Positions 6,371 to 13,614 of a stretch of 64,000 nt of DNA are shown here, one piece after another. Source of the stretch: Ardenticatena maritima (lineage in GTDB: Bacteria > Chloroflexota > Anaerolineae > Ardenticatenales > Ardenticatenaceae); the NCBI RefSeq assembly GCF_001306175.1, contig NZ_LGKN01000004.1, forward strand, positions 434,001-498,000, given 5' to 3'. The position numbers and the translations under genes were made by a program. The notes under the pieces were generated by a model. That model was not told where the DNA came from, searched no databases, and saw nothing but the letters and a program-made list of their open reading frames with translations. Within the stretch, counting starts at the first letter, position 1, and each line of letters opens with the position of its first letter.

Positions 6371-8470
6371 TCAGCCCTGCGCCGCCACGCCAAAGTAGTG
6401 CGCCAGCACTTCGCGCACCATCGGCGCCGCCACACCCGACCCCTCGCCGGCGTTTTCCGCCATCGCCACCACCGCAATCTCAGGCGTGGGGGCGGGGGCG
6501 TAAGCCGCAAACCAGGCATGCGGCGCCACGCCAGGCGCTTCGGCGGTGCCCGTCTTGCCCGCCACGGGCACGGGAAACTCGCGGAAAATGTGGCTGGCGG
6601 TGCCGCGCGGCGGCTGTGTCACGCGCAACAAGGCGTCGCGAATGGCTTGCAGGTATTCAGGCGCAAGGTCGAGTGTGCCATCCACCTGCGGCTCAAAAGT
6701 CAACGGCGGGCGCTCTCCTGTGGGGTCTTCCGCAGAGACGATGATTTGCGGGCGATAGAGCGTGCCGCCGTTGGCAATAGCCGCCATCATGCGGGCAATT
6801 TGCAAGGGTGTTGTCAGCAAGAAGCCTTGCCCAATCGCCATGTTCACACTATCCCCCGGCGTCCAGCCGACGCCTTGCACGCTCACCTTCCACTCGTTAT
6901 CTGGCACCAGCCCAGCGCTCTCATCCAGTTCGACGCCGGTCAGCGCCCCCAACCCAAAACGCCGCGCATACGTTTGCAGCAAGTTGGGATCGCGGTTGTA
7001 CGCCGCCAGCCCCACTTCGTAGAACACCACGTCGCACGATTCGACCAACCCGTTGGAAAGGTCAATCGTGCCATGCCCGCTGGACTTCCAGCAGTTCATG
7101 CGAATGCCCAGGCGGTCCCAATAGCCCGGGCAGTTGAAGGTGCTGGTGGTGGCAAACAATCCTTCTTGCAGGGCTGTCGCCATCGAGACAATTTTGAAGA
7201 CGGAACCAGGCGGATATGCGCCCTGCGTGGCGCGGTTCAGCAATGGCTGGTCGGCTCGGTTGATGAAGGCAAGGCGCTGTTGGAGATCGAGCAGGTTGGA
7301 CATGGCGTTGGGGTCAAACGTGGGGGCGCTGGCAAGCGCCAGGACGCGCCCCGTCTTGACATCCAGCACCACGACGGAGCCCCGTTTGCCGTCCAGAACG
7401 GCTTCGGCGACTTGTTGAAGCCCCACGTCAAGGCTGGTGTGCAGACTGAGGCTTTGCTGGGCGGGCACATCGGCGAGCGTCGCCACTTCTTGCCCCTCAG
7501 GGGTAAGGACCGCCAGGCGTCCCCCTTTTTTGCCCGCCAGCCACTCTTCAGCGGCTTTTTCAAGCCCCATTTTGCCCACAATGTCGTCTTCTTCGTAGCC
7601 GCGTTCCCCCAACGCCGCCAACTCCTCGCGGCTGATTGGTCCCACGTAGCCGAGCACGTGCGCCGCTGTGCTTCCTTGTGGGTACGAACGGGCGGCTTGC
7701 TCGCGGAAATCAAGCCCGGGAATGGCCGCCAGGGTGTCGTACTGTTCTTGAAACGTCTCAAAGGCAATTCGCCCCACAGGGATGAACCAATCAGGCGGCT
7801 GGTTCGCATACAACGCGGCAATATCGGCGGGGGCTTTGTTCAACAAAGCGCTGAGCACATTCAACATAGTCGGCTCATCCTGAATACGCCCAGGCACCAC
7901 CCCCACCACAACAATCGCGCCCTGTGTGGCGAGGATATTGCGCTGGCGGTCGTAGATGACGCCGCGCGTCGAAGTGCGTTTGAAAAGGCGCAGGACGTTG
8001 CCCTCGCCCAGTTGGGGGATGATGGTGGCGGGCGTCCAACGAATGCGCCAGGTCTCGCCGACCAACGTCATCGGGAGACGTGGGCGCACCACCAAATCGC
8101 CCACCAGGCGCGTGCGATAGACGGCGTCGAAATCGGCGGCGGCGGTTGTCGCGTCCAGCCGCCCCGCCGCCACAAGCGTTGTCTCGAAGGCGTAAATGGT
8201 GGCTTCGTCAAAAAGTTGGCGGTAGGTTTGCACAAAATCATCGCGCGTGATACGCGCCTGGCTTTCATCGTCCAGCAAGGCGTACATGGTATCGAAATCA
8301 TCCGCTTGCCACGCCGATAAAAACGTGCGGGCGATAGGTTCGGGCGATTCGGCGGGCGGGGTTGCCGAGGGGGTGGGCAACAATGCCGCTTGTTGCCGAC
8401 ATGCCGCAAGCAGAGCGGCGGCAACTCCCGATGGAACGAGTTTCAAGACAGCACGTCGCGTCAGTCGCAT
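6371..8470 (-). CDS. penicillin-binding protein 2, lipoprotein with MecA-type N-domain
   Basis: A 699-residue transpeptidase that cross-links peptidoglycan outside the membrane. The N-terminus MRLTRRAVLKL followed by LLAAC is a lipobox (acylated Cys24) with a twin-arginine-like start, instead of the usual transmembrane anchor. Residues about 45-165 look like the NTF2-like domain of MecA/PBP2a-type proteins; a dimerisation domain follows (RGVIYDRQRNILAT). The catalytic domain has YPPGSVFK (active Ser, SxxK, about residue 420), ESCD as the second motif and KTGTAEAP (about 636). It is longer than a minimal PBP2 because of the N-domain. Its own promoter lies at 8509-8536. No RodA/FtsW partner is adjacent. 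Confidence 0.88.
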   Translation of the reverse strand: MRLTRRAVLKLVPSGVAAALLAACRQQAALLPTPSATPPAESPEPIARTFLSAWQADDFDTMYALLDDESQARITRDDFVQTYRQLFDEATIYAFETTLVAAGRLDATTAAADFDAVYRTRLVGDLVVRPRLPMTLVGETWRIRWTPATIIPQLGEGNVLRLFKRTSTRGVIYDRQRNILATQGAIVVVGVVPGRIQDEPTMLNVLSALLNKAPADIAALYANQPPDWFIPVGRIAFETFQEQYDTLAAIPGLDFREQAARSYPQGSTAAHVLGYVGPISREELAALGERGYEEDDIVGKMGLEKAAEEWLAGKKGGRLAVLTPEGQEVATLADVPAQQSLSLHTSLDVGLQQVAEAVLDGKRGSVVVLDVKTGRVLALASAPTFDPNAMSNLLDLQQRLAFINRADQPLLNRATQGAYPPGSVFKIVSMATALQEGLFATTSTFNCPGYWDRLGIRMNCWKSSGHGTIDLSNGLVESCDVVFYEVGLAAYNRDPNLLQTYARRFGLGALTGVELDESAGLVPDNEWKVSVQGVGWTPGDSVNMAIGQGFLLTTPLQIARMMAAIANGGTLYRPQIIVSAEDPTGERPPLTFEPQVDGTLDLAPEYLQAIRDALLRVTQPPRGTASHIFREFPVPVAGKTGTAEAPGVAPHAWFAAYAPAPTPEIAVVAMAENAGEGSGVAAPMVREVLAHYFGVAAQG

Positions 8471-8508
8471 AGGTTCCTGGCTCGCATGGTGTGATTGTTG
8501 GTGGGCAA

Positions 8509-8536
8509 ATTGTATGAAAGTGTCCAGTGGAAACAA
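8509..8536 (-). promoter_or_regulatory. promoter of the PBP2 gene
   Basis: Reverse strand TTGTTT (8531-8536), 16 bases, TACAAT (8509-8514), about 39 bases before the ATG. Confidence 0.5.
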
Positions 8537-8634
8537 AATTGGCGCTCAGCGCCGCTTTTCATGCTTTCATCTTATTTGGTATTTCCCCAGGCGGCGGCTA
8601 AGATGAACGCCCAACGATGACGAAGGAGCCACGT

Positions 8635-8952
8635 ATGAGCAGTGATCAAAATCGTTTTCCCAATTGCCGCTTTTTCCATTACGACTACTTGCGCGGTCAC
8701 GAACGCATGGAATGCCGCTTGTTGCGCAAAAGTGGATATGCGGCTTTGTGGAATTTGAAACTCTGCGAGACGTGCCCTGTGCCCCGCATTCTGCAAGAAA
8801 GCACATGCCGCCACCTGGTGCTGGAAGCGGAAGTTGTGCGCAAATGGGGCTTATTCCCGCGCGTGAAGGTCTTTGCCGTCTGTTCGGCAAGCCTGCAAAC
8901 GCTTGATAACCCTCTGCGATGCCCCCATTGTGAAGCCGAAGAGCCCGCGTAA
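8635..8952 (+). CDS. cysteine-rich hypothetical protein (105 aa)
   Basis: An unrecognised soluble protein with eight cysteines, including two CxxC pairs (LCETCPVP near residue 45 and RCPHC near the C-terminus) plus NCRFF, MECRLL, STCRHL and VCSAS. This spacing suggests binding of zinc or an iron-sulfur centre, but no known family pattern is complete. GAAGGAG is eight bases before the ATG at 8635, chosen over an ATG six codons upstream. It ends 6 bases from the converging ccmB gene. Confidence 0.7.
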   Translation: MSSDQNRFPNCRFFHYDYLRGHERMECRLLRKSGYAALWNLKLCETCPVPRILQESTCRHLVLEAEVVRKWGLFPRVKVFAVCSASLQTLDNPLRCPHCEAEEPA

Positions 8953-8958
8953 GCGGCG

Positions 8959-9633
8959 CTACTCTTCCAACACAAAATCGAAGAGCAACACCGCCACGGT
9001 GAAGAAGAGCACATCAAACGCGGTGAGAATCAAAAGCCAACGCCCGCCTTCTTGCCAGAGGCTGTTGCCGTCCATGACGATACGCCCAGCATTGACGCCC
9101 GCAATCACCACGGGAATGAGCAAGGGCATGACGAGCACGGGCAACAGCACATCGCGCAAGCGCGTGTTGGTACTCATCGCGGCAAACAGCGTCCCGATGA
9201 TGGCAACGCCCAACGTTCCCAGAAGCAGCGGCACGCTCATCAAAAGCGGAATGGAAACGGTAAACATCGCCGCAAAGAGCGGAATGACAATGACTTCGAC
9301 CAGCACCAAAAAGATGAAGGTGCTCAGGAACTTTCCCGCATAAATCGCGCTGCGGTCAACTGGCACAAGCATGAGCGCCGCCACAGCCGATTGGTCTTGC
9401 TCGCGGGCAAAACTGCGGTTCAAGCCCAAAAGCGCGGCAAACAGAATCATCACCCAGAGCAAGCCGGGGGTGACGGTGCGCCGGTCAACCGGCGAGAGGT
9501 CGAGCGCGAAGTTGAAGATGAAGATGGCGAGCACCCCAAAGAGCGCCATCACGCTCAAAATCTCGCGGCTCCGCCATTCAATGCGCAAATCCTTCGCCGC
9601 AATCAACCATGCCGCTCGCAGGTACTCACGCAT
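8959..9633 (-). CDS. ccmB: heme exporter permease CcmB
   Basis: A 224-residue membrane protein with six predicted membrane segments, the permease half of the CcmAB ATP-driven machine that releases holo-CcmE during cytochrome c maturation. The N-terminus (LIAAKDLRIEWRSREILSVMALFGVL) and the segment FAREQDQSAVAALMLVPVDRSAIYAGK match the family. The start at 9633 overlaps the end of ccmA by 8 bases, indicating translational coupling. It is the last gene of the ccm operon; no ccmC follows. Confidence 0.9.
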   Translation of the reverse strand: MREYLRAAWLIAAKDLRIEWRSREILSVMALFGVLAIFIFNFALDLSPVDRRTVTPGLLWVMILFAALLGLNRSFAREQDQSAVAALMLVPVDRSAIYAGKFLSTFIFLVLVEVIVIPLFAAMFTVSIPLLMSVPLLLGTLGVAIIGTLFAAMSTNTRLRDVLLPVLVMPLLIPVVIAGVNAGRIVMDGNSLWQEGGRWLLILTAFDVLFFTVAVLLFDFVLEE

Positions 9634-10333
9634 GCGCCCCTCCCACGTAGCGCCGATAGAGCGTGCGCCATTCGTCCATGGTGTGGGCTTCGCGTGGGGC
9701 GTTGTGCACAATTTTCCCCCCGGCGAGGATAGCGATATGGTCGCCAAGCGCCAGCCCCTGCTCCAGGTTGTGTGTCGTCATGATGATGGTGCGCCCACGG
9801 CGGGCGGTTTCGGCAAGCAACGCTCCAAACCGCTCCGCCGCGCCTTCATCCAGCCCCGTGAAGGGTTCATCCAGCAGAAGAATCAGCGGGTCGTGCAAAA
9901 GGGCGCGCGCAATAGTGGCACGCTGAATCATGCCACGGGAGAACGTGCGCACAGCGTCGTGGGCGCGATGCGCCAACCCGACTTCATCCAGCAGGTGGCG
10001 AATGCGGTTGTCGGGGTCGGGCAGGGCGTAGAGTTGCGCGAAAAAGCGCAAGTTTTCGTAGAGTGTGAGGTCGGGGTAAAGCAGGCTCTGGTGCGAGACC
10101 ATGCCAATCGCGCGGCGGGCTTCGGTCCAATCGCTGCGCAGTTCGTAGCCGTTCAGCCGCACACACCCACGTGTGGGGCGGCTGAGGGTCGCGATAATTT
10201 TGAGCAAGGTGGTTTTCCCTGCACCGTTGGGACCAAAGAGGGTCAGAAACTGCCCCTGGGCAATCGTCAGGTTGATGCCCCGCAAAACGCGATGATGCCC
10301 AAATTGCTTGTGCAGGTTCTCGATTTCAATCAC
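9626..10333 (-). CDS. ccmA: heme exporter ATPase CcmA
   Basis: A 235-residue ABC ATPase. Walker A is GPNGAGKTT, the Q-loop region SHQSLLYPDLT, the signature FSRGMIQR (an S-R-G form of LSGGQ), and Walker B LILLLDEPFTGLD, with the switch His in MTTHNLEQG. Together with CcmB it forms the ATP-dependent step of heme handling. The start is a GTG at 10333 embedded in the stop region of the upstream zinc-ribbon gene (8-base overlap); longer in-frame starts would run far into that gene. Confidence 0.88.
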   Translation of the reverse strand: MIEIENLHKQFGHHRVLRGINLTIAQGQFLTLFGPNGAGKTTLLKIIATLSRPTRGCVRLNGYELRSDWTEARRAIGMVSHQSLLYPDLTLYENLRFFAQLYALPDPDNRIRHLLDEVGLAHRAHDAVRTFSRGMIQRATIARALLHDPLILLLDEPFTGLDEGAAERFGALLAETARRGRTIIMTTHNLEQGLALGDHIAILAGGKIVHNAPREAHTMDEWRTLYRRYVGGAHA

Positions 10334-10820
10334 CGTGACTCGTCTGTTCCGCCATGTTTGGTTCGTTGACGGGTGTTCCACATTGCGCGCAAAAACGCGC
10401 GTTGACGGGCAAAGGCGCGCCGCACTGCACACACGCGCGCGCCGTCCCCCGCTGTTGGCGCAACGCCGCCACAGCGCGATCAATCCACTCATCCAGCAGG
10501 CGGTCATCGTCCGTGGTGGGCACATCAACCGCCTGTTCGAGTTCGTCCAGGCGCTTCAAAATAGCGGCGGCCTGCATGCGATAGCGCGCGTCCAATGCGC
10601 GGAAATCGGCTTCGCTGAGTTTGCCCATGCTGAAATCAAATTGTAGGTCGCGCAGCGCGTTGAGAACGGCTTCGCGTTGAAAGAGCAACGTTTCCAGTTC
10701 TTCCAGGCGCGGGTCGGGTTGGAAGGTATCGCTTCCCCCAGTGCGCCGCATCAGCGGACGCACCGCCCACGTCACCAGCAGTGCGATAAGTGCGAGTGCG
10801 ACGAATGTTTCAATGGTCAT
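10326..10820 (-). CDS. ccm-operon protein with coiled coil and zinc ribbon
   Basis: A 164-residue protein with one N-terminal membrane segment (residues about 5-22), a helical/coiled-coil middle (LEELETLLFQREAVLNALRDLQFDFSMGKLSEADF, the pattern of CcmI-like N-domains) and a C-terminal zinc ribbon CVQCG-x8-FCAQCG. In cytochrome c maturation CcmI presents apocytochrome to the ligase; this protein may take a similar place, but that is inference from position and the helical segment. It lies 15 bases after ccmF and overlaps ccmA. Confidence 0.7.
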   Translation of the reverse strand: MTIETFVALALIALLVTWAVRPLMRRTGGSDTFQPDPRLEELETLLFQREAVLNALRDLQFDFSMGKLSEADFRALDARYRMQAAAILKRLDELEQAVDVPTTDDDRLLDEWIDRAVAALRQQRGTARACVQCGAPLPVNARFCAQCGTPVNEPNMAEQTSHGD

Positions 10821-10835
10821 GCTTGCCCTCTCATT

Positions 10836-12836
10836 TCACACATGCACGCCCAAGCCGGAGCGTTCGCGTGCTTGCAAGCGTTCCAAAATGCGCTCTTCGC
10901 GCGGGTCGGGCCACATGGCAATCCAGACGCCCAGCAAGAGCACCAAGCCCCCAATCCAGACCCAAGCCACGAGCGGGTTGATGAAAATCTTGAACGTGAC
11001 GGAGTTATCGTCGTTGACGCCGGTCAACACCACGTAGAAATCTTCGGTGAGCGTGGATTCAACCGCCACCTCGGTTTCACGTTGCCCACCGGGCACTTTG
11101 AAGTGCCAATCGAGCGCGGGCGTCATCACGCCCAGAAAGCGGTCGTTCTTCCAGACATGAATGGGCGCCGCGACACGTTCCTTGATGAGGTCGCGCGAAG
11201 TCTCCACACCCAGAAACTGAATGCGATAGGCTTCCACCTGCGCCGTTTCACCCGGCGCCAGCGTCACGTCTTTGCTGCGGTCGTACACACGCGAGCCAAT
11301 CACACCAATGCTGAGCAGAACGATACCCAGGTGGATAATGTAGCCCCCATAGCGGCGGCGATTTTTCGCCACCAGCGAGAGCAACGCTGTATGCGGGGCT
11401 TCTCCTGTGCGCATGCGTTGTGTGCGCCACGCACGCCCAATCTCCGCAAGGTGCCCGACGGCGATGAAAGCCGCCACCGGCAGAGAGACAAGCGTCACCC
11501 ACTCACGCACGCCGCCGAGGAACAGCGCCACCACCGTCACGAGCGCCGCCCCAACAGGCAGCATGAGGGTACGCCGCAATTGCGGCAGCGAGACGCGCCG
11601 CCACGGCAACAACGGCGCAATCCCCATAAGCAACAACATCGCCAACAGCAAGGGTCCCGCCACCTGATTGAAGTACGGCTCGCCCACGACAACACGGCGC
11701 CCCGTCGCCAGTTCGCTGACGATGGGGTAAATCGTGCCCCAGAAAACAGCGAACCAGATACCGAGGAAGAGAACGTTATTCAACAAAAAGGCCGTTTCGC
11801 GCGAGACCATGGCATCAAGTTGGTGGTCGCTTTTGAGCAAGGGCAGTTTCTGGTAGAGCAAACCGAATGAGCCCAGCAAGAGAATAGCGATATAGACCAG
11901 GAAGTAGGTGCCAATTTTGCCTGTCGCGAAAGCGTGAATGGATTCAAGGACGCCGCTCCGCGTGAGGAACGTGCCGAAAATGCTCAACACAAACGTGAGC
12001 ATGATGAGCACCATGTTCCAGACTTTGAACATGCCGCGTTGTTCCTGCACCATGACGGAGTGCAAGAAGGCGGTGCCCACCAGCCACGGCATCAGCGAAG
12101 CGTTTTCGACGGGGTCCCACGCCCAGTAGCCCCCCCAACCGAGTTCGTTGTACGCCCACCAACCGCCCAAGCCAATGCCAATGCTGAGGAACATCCACGC
12201 CACCAACGTCCAGCGGCGCGACAAACGCACCCACGTGGCGCTTGTGCGCCCCGTCAGCAAGGCGGCGATAGCAAACGCAAAGGGAACGGTAAAGCCGACA
12301 AAGCCGGCGTAGAGCATGGGGGGGTGCATAATCATAGCAGGGTGCTGGAGCAAGGGGTTCAAGCCGCGCCCGTCGGTTTGGGGCACGGGCAAAAGCGCGA
12401 ACGGGTGCGCTTCAAAATTCATGACGATCAGGAAGAATGTAAGCACAAAGGCGTGCACAGCCAGGACATAGGGCATGAACGGCGCGGCATTTTCGCGGTG
12501 CACGAGGTACACAGCGGCTGTGTAGATGACCAGCAGAAGCGCCCAAAAGAGCAATGAACCTTCTTGCCCGCCCCAAATCCCCGTGATGGTGTAGAAGAGG
12601 GGTTGCCCAATGCTGGTTTGTCGCCACACATAGGCAAAGCGAAAGTCCTGCGAGATGAGCAGATACTCAAGCAGCAGGAAGGCAAGCACAACGAGCGCCC
12701 CCGCGCCAAACAGCGCATTGCGTCCACTCAGGACAAGTTCAGGCAATCGCCGCCGCGCCCCGAAGAAGAGCGCCACGGTCGCATAAGCGGCTAACCCCAA
12801 CGCCGCCAACATGATGAGATAGCCGGCATCAGCCAT
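10836..12836 (-). CDS. ccmF: cytochrome c heme lyase CcmF/NrfE family
   Basis: A 666-residue membrane protein with about 14 hydrophobic segments. It holds the tryptophan-rich heme-handling motif WGGYWAWDPVENASLMPW (about residue 235) shared by CcmF, CcmC and CcsA, flanked by conserved histidines (VHAFVLTFF, HPPMLY). It attaches heme to CxxCH of apocytochromes on the outer face of the membrane. GGAGAG precedes the ATG at 12836. It follows ccmE after 80 bases that contain an intra-operon hairpin. Confidence 0.93.
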   Translation of the reverse strand: MADAGYLIMLAALGLAAYATVALFFGARRRLPELVLSGRNALFGAGALVVLAFLLLEYLLISQDFRFAYVWRQTSIGQPLFYTITGIWGGQEGSLLFWALLLVIYTAAVYLVHRENAAPFMPYVLAVHAFVLTFFLIVMNFEAHPFALLPVPQTDGRGLNPLLQHPAMIMHPPMLYAGFVGFTVPFAFAIAALLTGRTSATWVRLSRRWTLVAWMFLSIGIGLGGWWAYNELGWGGYWAWDPVENASLMPWLVGTAFLHSVMVQEQRGMFKVWNMVLIMLTFVLSIFGTFLTRSGVLESIHAFATGKIGTYFLVYIAILLLGSFGLLYQKLPLLKSDHQLDAMVSRETAFLLNNVLFLGIWFAVFWGTIYPIVSELATGRRVVVGEPYFNQVAGPLLLAMLLLMGIAPLLPWRRVSLPQLRRTLMLPVGAALVTVVALFLGGVREWVTLVSLPVAAFIAVGHLAEIGRAWRTQRMRTGEAPHTALLSLVAKNRRRYGGYIIHLGIVLLSIGVIGSRVYDRSKDVTLAPGETAQVEAYRIQFLGVETSRDLIKERVAAPIHVWKNDRFLGVMTPALDWHFKVPGGQRETEVAVESTLTEDFYVVLTGVNDDNSVTFKIFINPLVAWVWIGGLVLLLGVWIAMWPDPREERILERLQARERSGLGVHV

Positions 12837-12863
12837 GTGCCTCTCCTTTCTTCAACAAAACAA

Positions 12864-12891
12864 ATGCAGGGACGTGCTGTCATCCCTGCAT
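12864..12891 (-). terminator. intra-operon terminator-like hairpin between ccmE and ccmF
   Basis: In the reverse transcript ATGCAGGGA pairs perfectly with TCCCTGCAT across a 10-base loop, followed by TTGTTTTGTTG. It would lower downstream expression or act as an mRNA end for a ccmE-only transcript. Confidence 0.6.
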
Positions 12892-12916
12892 CCATTCATT
12901 TTGAAAACGTGGCCCC

Positions 12917-13408
12917 TCATTGCCCGTCGGTTGGCACGCCCTGGTAGTGGTCGGCGGGCACTTCCGCGCCCGATTCAGCGGCTTCTTCATACTTCGACGG
13001 ACATTTCACAAGAATATTGCTGGCTTCAAACACACCGTTTTCGTTCACCCGCCCTTCGACAATCACACTGGTGCTTTTCATAAAAAGGTCGGGCATCACA
13101 TCGTGATAGACCACCGGCATGCGGTTGCCCTGGTCATCCACCATATCAAAGCGCAAAACGATGTTGCGCGTATCGTATTCGACGCTTTCCTTGTCCACCA
13201 CGGCCTCAACACGCACCATATCGCCCACAATGGCATCACCACGCGCCACCATTTCGGCAAGCGTGATGTAGTACGCGCCACCGGCACGCACGCCCTGATA
13301 GATGAGGAACGCCATGGCAAGGAGAATCACCACCCCGCCAACGACAAACTTGAATTTGCGTTTTGGAATAGGCCCAATGTGAGGCTCTTCGCGCACGAGT
13401 ACCGACAT
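12917..13408 (-). CDS. ccmE: heme chaperone CcmE, cysteine (CxxxY) type
   Basis: A 163-residue protein: one N-terminal membrane anchor (residues about 20-38) and an OB-fold beta barrel (VRVEAVVDKESVEY, MPVVYHDVMPDLF, VIVEGRV). CcmE holds heme on its way to CcmF. The usual heme-binding histidine is replaced: the motif here is ILVKCPSKYEE, with Cys136 and Tyr140, the CxxxY variant known from some anaerobes and archaea. Start at 13408 is chosen from the membrane-anchor pattern; an ATG 22 codons upstream would lie inside the promoter. It is the first gene of the operon. Confidence 0.9.
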   Translation of the reverse strand: MSVLVREEPHIGPIPKRKFKFVVGGVVILLAMAFLIYQGVRAGGAYYITLAEMVARGDAIVGDMVRVEAVVDKESVEYDTRNIVLRFDMVDDQGNRMPVVYHDVMPDLFMKSTSVIVEGRVNENGVFEASNILVKCPSKYEEAAESGAEVPADHYQGVPTDGQ

Positions 13409-13445
13409 GTTTTGCCTCCGTTCCGTCGGGTCGGATTGCACGCGC

Positions 13446-13474
13446 ATTGTAGCATAAGGAACAGGAGTTTCCAA
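13446..13474 (-). promoter_or_regulatory. promoter of the ccm operon
   Basis: Reverse strand TTGGAA (13469-13474), 17 bases, TACAAT (13446-13451). Transcription would start near 13439, about 30 bases before ccmE. Confidence 0.65.
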
Positions 13475-13534
13475 CTGACATGGCTCGTGATATTTGTCAC
13501 ATTTTCATCATCAGAACACCTTGGAAGATGCATT

Positions 13535-13564
13535 TTGCCTTGTAAGCACTCATGCTAGTATATA
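13535..13564 (+). promoter_or_regulatory. possible promoter of the PBP1A gene
   Basis: TTGCCT (13535-13540), 18 bases, TATATA (13559-13564), about 50 bases before the ATG at 13615. Confidence 0.4.
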
Positions 13565-13614
13565 CCCTTGTACATGCGGAAAAAAACGATTGTCGTTTTC
13601 GAGGTGAAACACCT

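Noticed and set aside
5795-8320. An 841-codon forward-strand open frame
   Set aside because: It lies antisense to the phosphoribosyltransferase and PBP2 genes, both of which have clear motifs, and its protein is rich in His, Arg and Gln with no recognisable domains. It is a by-product of GC-rich codon bias.
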